A stretch of 64,000 nt of DNA, taken from the NCBI RefSeq assembly GCF_025231485.1, contig NZ_CP104003.1:372001-436000 (forward strand), given 5' to 3'. Shown here piece by piece: positions 60,124 to 64,000 of the stretch. This stretch comes from Salinirubellus salinus (GTDB lineage Archaea; Halobacteriota; Halobacteria; Halobacteriales; Haloarculaceae). Each line of letters begins with the position of its first letter. Position 1 is the first letter of the stretch. Below the pieces are notes generated by a model that was given only the letters and a program-made list of their open reading frames with translations, ran no database searches and was not told where the DNA came from. The position numbers were made by a program, and so were the translations under genes.

Positions 60124-60627
60124 ATGACCGTCAGGGTCGAACGGGTGTTCGAACTGCCCGTACCGCCCGAGGACGTCTGGTCGTTCATCGCCGACGCCGA
60201 ACGGCGTGCCCGGCCCATCAGCGTCGTCGAGGAGTACGAGGTCACGGGCGAGCGCACCGCCATCTGGCACGTCAGTCTCCCCATCCCATACCTCGACGCC
60301 ACCGTCAGCATCGAGACGGAGGACGTCCGCGTGGACGAACCCCGGTTCGTCGAGTTCGTCGGGAAGTCACGCGCCATGCGTGTGGTGGGAGAGCACGAAC
60401 TCGAGTCCACGGAACAGGGGAGTCGCCTCACCAACCGCTTCACCGTCGAGGGACGCGTCCCCGGCGTCGAGAACTACTTCGCCGACAACCTCGACGCGGA
60501 GTTGACGAACCTCGAGAACGCCATCCGTGAGTCGTTCGGCCTCGACCGCATCCAGCGGGTCTCGAAGCCCGAAGCCGACGCGGACGACGGCGACGGGAAG
60601 AAGAAGTCCCGCTGGAACCCCTTCTGA
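60124..60627 (+). CDS. SRPBCC (polyketide-cyclase/START-like) protein
   Basis: The 167-residue protein has the START-like fold: VRVERVFELPVPPEDVWSFI at the start, the central strands VSIETEDVRVDEPRFVEFVG, and the long C-terminal helix DNLDAELTNLENAIRESFGL. Members bind hydrophobic ligands such as lipids. A lysine-rich tail ends KKKSRWNPF. Its stop is five bases before the following hydrolase gene, so they are co-transcribed. Confidence 0.82.
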   Translation: MTVRVERVFELPVPPEDVWSFIADAERRARPISVVEEYEVTGERTAIWHVSLPIPYLDATVSIETEDVRVDEPRFVEFVGKSRAMRVVGEHELESTEQGSRLTNRFTVEGRVPGVENYFADNLDAELTNLENAIRESFGLDRIQRVSKPEADADDGDGKKKSRWNPF

Positions 60628-60632
60628 ATCCG

Positions 60633-61454
60633 ATGCGACTGACCTGTGCCCAACAGCTCGTGGAGGGTGGTGACGTGCCCGGCAACGTCGACCGGGCGCG
60701 CACCGCCATCGTCGAGGCGGCCGACGAGGGGGCTGACCTCGTCGTGCTGCCGGAACTGTTCAACGTCGGCTACTTCGCGTTCGACGCCTACGCCCGCCGG
60801 GCGGAGTCGCTCGCCGGCGAGACGCTGTCCGACCTCTCGGCGCACGCCGCCGACCGCGGGGTGGCGCTGCTGGCCGGCAGCATCGTGGAGGACCTCGGCG
60901 CGACGGCCCGCGAGACAGACGTGTCGACGCCCGCCGACGAGGGGCTCGCGAACACCGCGGTGCTGTTCGACGCGACCGGCGAGCGCCGAGCCGTCTACCG
61001 CAAGCGGCACCTATTCGGCTACGACTCGGCCGAACCGGAGTTGCTGACGCCCGGTGAGTCACGGGGCGTGGCGACGCTCTCGCTCGGCGGCGACGACGTG
61101 ACCGTCGGTGTGACCACCTGCTACGACGTCCGCTTTCCCGAGCAGTACCGCGACCTCGCCGAGGCCGGCTGTGACCTCGTCTGTGTCCCGTCGGCGTGGC
61201 CCTACCCTCGCGTGGAGCATTGGAACCTGCTCCCGCGGGCCCGGGCGGTCGAGAACCAGTTCTACGTGGCGACGGCCAACGGAGCGGGGACGTTCGACGG
61301 GTCGACACTGCTCGGACGCTCGACCGTGTACGACCCCGAGGGGCACGCGATGGCGTCGACGGGTGACGACCCGGCGCTCGTCACGGCGACGGTCGACCCC
61401 GGCCGCGTCGAGGCCGTCCGGGCGTCGTTCCCGGCGTGGCACGACCGGCGCTGA
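60633..61454 (+). CDS. carbon-nitrogen hydrolase (nitrilase superfamily)
   Basis: The 273-residue enzyme has the nitrilase Glu-Lys-Cys triad: Glu in LVVLPELFNVGY (about residue 42), Lys in VYRKRHLFGYDS (about 122) and Cys in VGVTTCYDVRFPEQYRDLAE (about 158). YDVRFPE and ARAVENQFYVATANGAG are typical of omega-amidase/N-carbamoylase-like members. Nitrile itself is an unlikely substrate; an amide is more likely. It follows the SRPBCC gene closely. Confidence 0.88.
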   Translation: MRLTCAQQLVEGGDVPGNVDRARTAIVEAADEGADLVVLPELFNVGYFAFDAYARRAESLAGETLSDLSAHAADRGVALLAGSIVEDLGATARETDVSTPADEGLANTAVLFDATGERRAVYRKRHLFGYDSAEPELLTPGESRGVATLSLGGDDVTVGVTTCYDVRFPEQYRDLAEAGCDLVCVPSAWPYPRVEHWNLLPRARAVENQFYVATANGAGTFDGSTLLGRSTVYDPEGHAMASTGDDPALVTATVDPGRVEAVRASFPAWHDRR

Positions 61455-61519
61455 GGCCGCCCCCCGAGACCGTCGCCTGACCCCGTCGCGTCGGGCGGTC
61501 GGCGACCAGCCGGAAGGGA

Positions 61520-61682
61520 GGTTTTATCAGTGGTGACGGAGTATCGTTGAATGCCACTGACGACGCTTTTCTCGTCGCTGTGGCAACTCAAATCCGCGCC
61601 CGCCGACACGCTGACGCCGGGTCGCCCGGAACCCGGCCGACGCACCATCGACCGGCCCACTCACCCCCTCTCGCCTTCCACC
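61520..61682 (+). other. promoter-like TATA box with a start codon but no proper gene
   Basis: GGTTTTATCAG (61520-61530) is a good TATA box about 28 bp before ATG 61551, the usual leaderless layout. The frame reads MPLTTLFSSLWQLKSAPADT but has no stop until far into the antisense of the oxidoreductase. In another frame the ORF ends at 61735. It may be a broken small gene, or the promoter of a non-coding RNA antisense to the oxidoreductase 3' end. Confidence 0.25.
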
Positions 61683-62741
61683 TTACAGCGAGCGACGCTC
61701 ACCGCTCGCGGCCGACTCGTACACCGCGTCCATGACCCGCAGGTCCGCGAGGCCGTCCTCGCCGTCCGGTTCCGGGCGCTCGCCGGTCAGCACGCAGTGG
61801 GCGAAGTAGTCGAACTCCTCGCGCACCTCGTTCGTCCCGGCTCCCTCGAGCGTCAGCGTCGCGCCACCGGCCTCCACGCGGAGGGTCCGGTCGCGCCGCG
61901 GGACGAACGCGTCCTCCAGTCGGGCCGTCCCGTCGGTGCCGTGGACGACGAAGGTGGAGTCGGCGGCCCCCGTGAACGACGCGGAGAACGACCCGAACAC
62001 GCCCTCGGGGAACTCGACGGTGAACGCGACGCGCTCGTCGACGTCGCTGTACGGCCCCGAGGTGGCGGTCGTCCCCTCGACGGCCGTCGGCTCGGTGTCG
62101 AGGACGAACCGGGCGGTGTTGAGCGGGTAGACGCCCACGTCGTAGAGCGCGCCACCCCCGGCGAGGTCGGCGGCGAGACGCCAGTGGTCCGGACCGTAGC
62201 CCCCCGAGAGGACGGGGAAGGTGAAGTCACCGGACAGTTTCACCACGTCGCCGAGTCCCCCGCCCTGCACGAACGCACGCAGTCGACGGACGACCGGGTC
62301 GGTCTGCATCCGATAGGCGGTCATCAGGGTGACGCCCGCGTCCTCGCAGGCGGCGACCAGTCGCTCGGCCCGTTCGAGCGTCGCGTCCAGCGGCTTCTCG
62401 CAGAGGACGTGCTTGCCGTGGTCGGCCGCGGCCGCCACGTTCGGCAGGTGGAGGCGGTTCGGCACGACCACGTAGACGGCGTCGTACGCGTCGGCGCGGG
62501 TGCCGTCGCGGTAGGCCTCGTAGTCGATAGCCGTGGCGTCGTACTCCGTCGCGAGGTCGGCCCTCGCGTCGGGCGACCCGGTGACGAGTGTGGTCACCTC
62601 GCCGTAGTCGGCGGAGTCGATGGCCGGGAGCGCGAGGTGTCGGGCGAACCCGCCGGTGCCGACCACGGCGAACCGCACGGTGCCGTCCGGGTGCGTGTCC
62701 CAGTCGCGAGCGGCCACGTCGTCGAGGAAGGTGTCGAACAT
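61683..62741 (-). CDS. gfo6: Gfo/Idh/MocA oxidoreductase (xylose-dehydrogenase-like)
   Basis: The 352-residue enzyme has an N-terminal NAD(P)-binding fold with VRFAVVGTGGFARHLALPAI (about 22-41), then VVVPNRLHLPNVAAAADHGK and HVLCEKPLDATLERAERLVA (EKP motif, catalytic Lys). The C-terminal domain has GGGALYDVGVYPLNTARFVL, the His/Tyr-type substrate region. Overall layout and length resemble haloarchaeal D-xylose dehydrogenase (Gfo6), which starts pentose oxidation. No other pentose genes are near, so the substrate is a guess. ATG 62741 is the conserved start; upstream DNA leads into the next TnpB element. Confidence 0.85.
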   Translation of the reverse strand: MFDTFLDDVAARDWDTHPDGTVRFAVVGTGGFARHLALPAIDSADYGEVTTLVTGSPDARADLATEYDATAIDYEAYRDGTRADAYDAVYVVVPNRLHLPNVAAAADHGKHVLCEKPLDATLERAERLVAACEDAGVTLMTAYRMQTDPVVRRLRAFVQGGGLGDVVKLSGDFTFPVLSGGYGPDHWRLAADLAGGGALYDVGVYPLNTARFVLDTEPTAVEGTTATSGPYSDVDERVAFTVEFPEGVFGSFSASFTGAADSTFVVHGTDGTARLEDAFVPRRDRTLRVEAGGATLTLEGAGTNEVREEFDYFAHCVLTGERPEPDGEDGLADLRVMDAVYESAASGERRSL

Positions 62742-62865
62742 GGAATCCTCGTCGGGTCTCCTCGGCAAAAGTGGCGGGGGGTCGTCCGGTGTCCGATGGG
62801 GGGACCACTCACGACAGCCGGAGTATGTTGGTCGTCGGTACCACGGAACAGGGTCATACAACTTC

Positions 62866-64000
62866 AAGCAGAATACCTGCGCGCTTAAGCGCAGGATGAA
62901 TCCGACAATACCCTACACAATCCACCGTCGATAGCAAGGCCGGATATTCCACGCCAACCGACGTTATTAACAAAACAGCATTCATAACCGGTTATGAAGC
63001 AAAATAATGAGTCGAACCATCCGAACCTTCGAGGCTACGATTACGAACCAGCGACAGGTTCGTGATGACCTTGACCAACTCGGATGGGCTGCCTCAAAAC
63101 TCTGGAACGTCGGTCGCTACTACGCACAAAAACAGCGGGACGAAACGGGCGAGATTCCCGATGACGGGGAACTCAAAGCCGAACTCAAAGGTCACGAACG
63201 CTACACGGACTTGCATTCTCAATCCAGTCAGCGCGTTCTCGAAGAACTCGCGGAAGCGTTCACCAGCTGGTTCGGCAAGCGTCGGAACGGAGACGACCGC
63301 GCCCGACCGCCCGGCTACCGCAAAAATGGAGACTCCCACCCACGTTCAACTGTGTCGTTCAAAACGGCTGGCTTCAAGCACGACGCACAGTTCACCCGGA
63401 TTCGCCTCTCGAAAGGCAGAAACCTCAAAGAACACCGTTCAGACTTCATCCTCTGTGAGTACCAGACTCGACCGGATGTTGACCTGACCGAGTGGGACAT
63501 TCAACAGGTTCGAGCCGTCTACAAACGCGACGAGTGGCGGTTACAATTCGTCTGTCGCACCACCATCGACCCGGAACCGCCGGGCGACGAGGTGGCTGGT
63601 GTTGATCTCGGGATGTGCAATTTTGCCGCCGTCTCGTTCGGCGGTGAGTCGGTGTTGTATCCCGGTGGCGCACTCAAAGAGGACGAATACTACTTCACGA
63701 AGCAGAAAGCCAAGTGCGACGATTCCTCGTCCCGAGAGTCCACTCGCCTGGACCGGAAACGAACGGGTCGCCGGACACACTTCTTGCACGCACTCTCGAA
63801 AGCGATTGTCGAAGAATGTGTCGAACGCGATGTTGGCACGCTTGTCGTTGGCGACCTCGCTGGCATCCGAGAAGACGGCGAGAGTGGTGAGTCTCGTAAC
63901 TGGGGCGACCACGGCAATCTCGACTTGCACGGGTGGGCGTTCGACCGCTTCACGACGCTTCTCGACTACAAGGCTGAAATCGAGGGTATCGACGTCGAGT
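62866..64000 (+). mobile_element. IS1341-type TnpB element, left part (runs off window)
   Basis: The left end has the hairpin CCTGCGC-GCTTAA-GCGCAGG (62876-62895) followed by ATGAATCCGACAA, which matches the left end of the element at 43913 (TGAATCCGACAA at 43943-43954). A 100-bp leader with AT-rich promoter (TTATTAACAAAAC, near 62965) precedes tnpB. The right end is beyond the window. Confidence 0.8.
63007..64000 (+). CDS. tnpB: TnpB, IS1341-type (C-terminus beyond window)
   Basis: The frame begins MSRTIRTFEATITNQRQVRD and is open for 331 codons to the window edge. WAASKLWNVGRYYAQKQRD is the conserved N-terminal helix region. RuvC-I is AGVDLGMCNFAAVSFGG with its Asp. The RuvC-II place reads LVVGDLAGIREDGES, where the Glu of VxEDL is replaced by Gly. 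The zinc finger and RuvC-III should follow outside the window. Unlike the copy at 2524, no stop interrupts it. ATG 62994 is out of frame; 63007 starts the family N-terminus. Codon use is less GC-rich than in the neighbouring genes. Confidence 0.88.
   Translation, partial: MSRTIRTFEATITNQRQVRDDLDQLGWAASKLWNVGRYYAQKQRDETGEIPDDGELKAELKGHERYTDLHSQSSQRVLEELAEAFTSWFGKRRNGDDRARPPGYRKNGDSHPRSTVSFKTAGFKHDAQFTRIRLSKGRNLKEHRSDFILCEYQTRPDVDLTEWDIQQVRAVYKRDEWRLQFVCRTTIDPEPPGDEVAGVDLGMCNFAAVSFGGESVLYPGGALKEDEYYFTKQKAKCDDSSSRESTRLDRKRTGRRTHFLHALSKAIVEECVERDVGTLVVGDLAGIREDGESGESRNWGDHGNLDLHGWAFDRFTTLLDYKAEIEGIDVE

Overview
The window comes from a halophilic archaeon (class Halobacteria). The evidence is uniformly high GC, very acidic proteins, leaderless promoters with a TATA box about 25-30 bp before the start codon, an archaeal S-layer glycoprotein with archaeosortases, TFE, diphthine synthase, Trm5, archaeal GatB, SMC/ScpA, and IS1341-type TnpB elements. 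I see no rRNA, CRISPR array or replication initiator. It reads as ordinary chromosome carrying a few accessory scars.

Layout. 0-5.8 kb: a minus-strand trpC-trpB-trpA operon followed by a DhnA-like aldolase (shikimate entry) and small membrane genes. A dead TnpB element sits between trpB and trpA. 5.9-8.7 kb: cupin, lipoprotein, DUF547 protein and MTA phosphorylase. 8.8-13.8 kb: coiled-coil gene, smc and scpA (condensin operon). 14-26.9 kb: gatB, a Tat-secreted protein, two gene stumps, a membrane HTH regulator, subtilase, small membrane proteins, acetyl-CoA synthetase-like ligase, zinc-ribbon HTH regulator, metallo-hydrolase and a truncated acyl-ligase-like protein. 27-30 kb: DRG GTPase, a 0.6 kb non-coding region with repeated TCCAAAC motifs, and a double-VOC protein.

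30-38 kb is the cell-surface block. A decayed vapBC pair is followed by the S-layer glycoprotein gene, whose leader holds a 36-codon upstream ORF ending on the S-layer ATG. A Tat-like protein of unknown function comes next, then two tandem archaeosortase genes. The two archaeosortases differ at a probable catalytic position, and both sorting-signal proteins in the window carry AGF where PGF is usual. The whole block looks like one export, sorting and anchoring module.

38-48 kb: dph5, trm5, tRNA-Thr(CGT), histidine kinase, Lrp and bacterio-opsin-activator-type regulators, and a lipase. A surface-protein gene here was destroyed by IS1341-type elements whose terminal hairpins show compensatory changes. 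48-52.7 kb: CAP-domain protein and a divergent BtuCD/BtuF-like uptake system sharing one promoter core. 52.7-54.8 kb: tfe-DUF2110-lipoprotein operon. 54.9-62.7 kb: CinA-like protein, NAD-kinase-family protein, AbrB-PhoU regulator, LEA14-like protein, small conserved proteins, nitrilase-family hydrolase and a xylose-dehydrogenase-like oxidoreductase. The window ends inside a third TnpB element.
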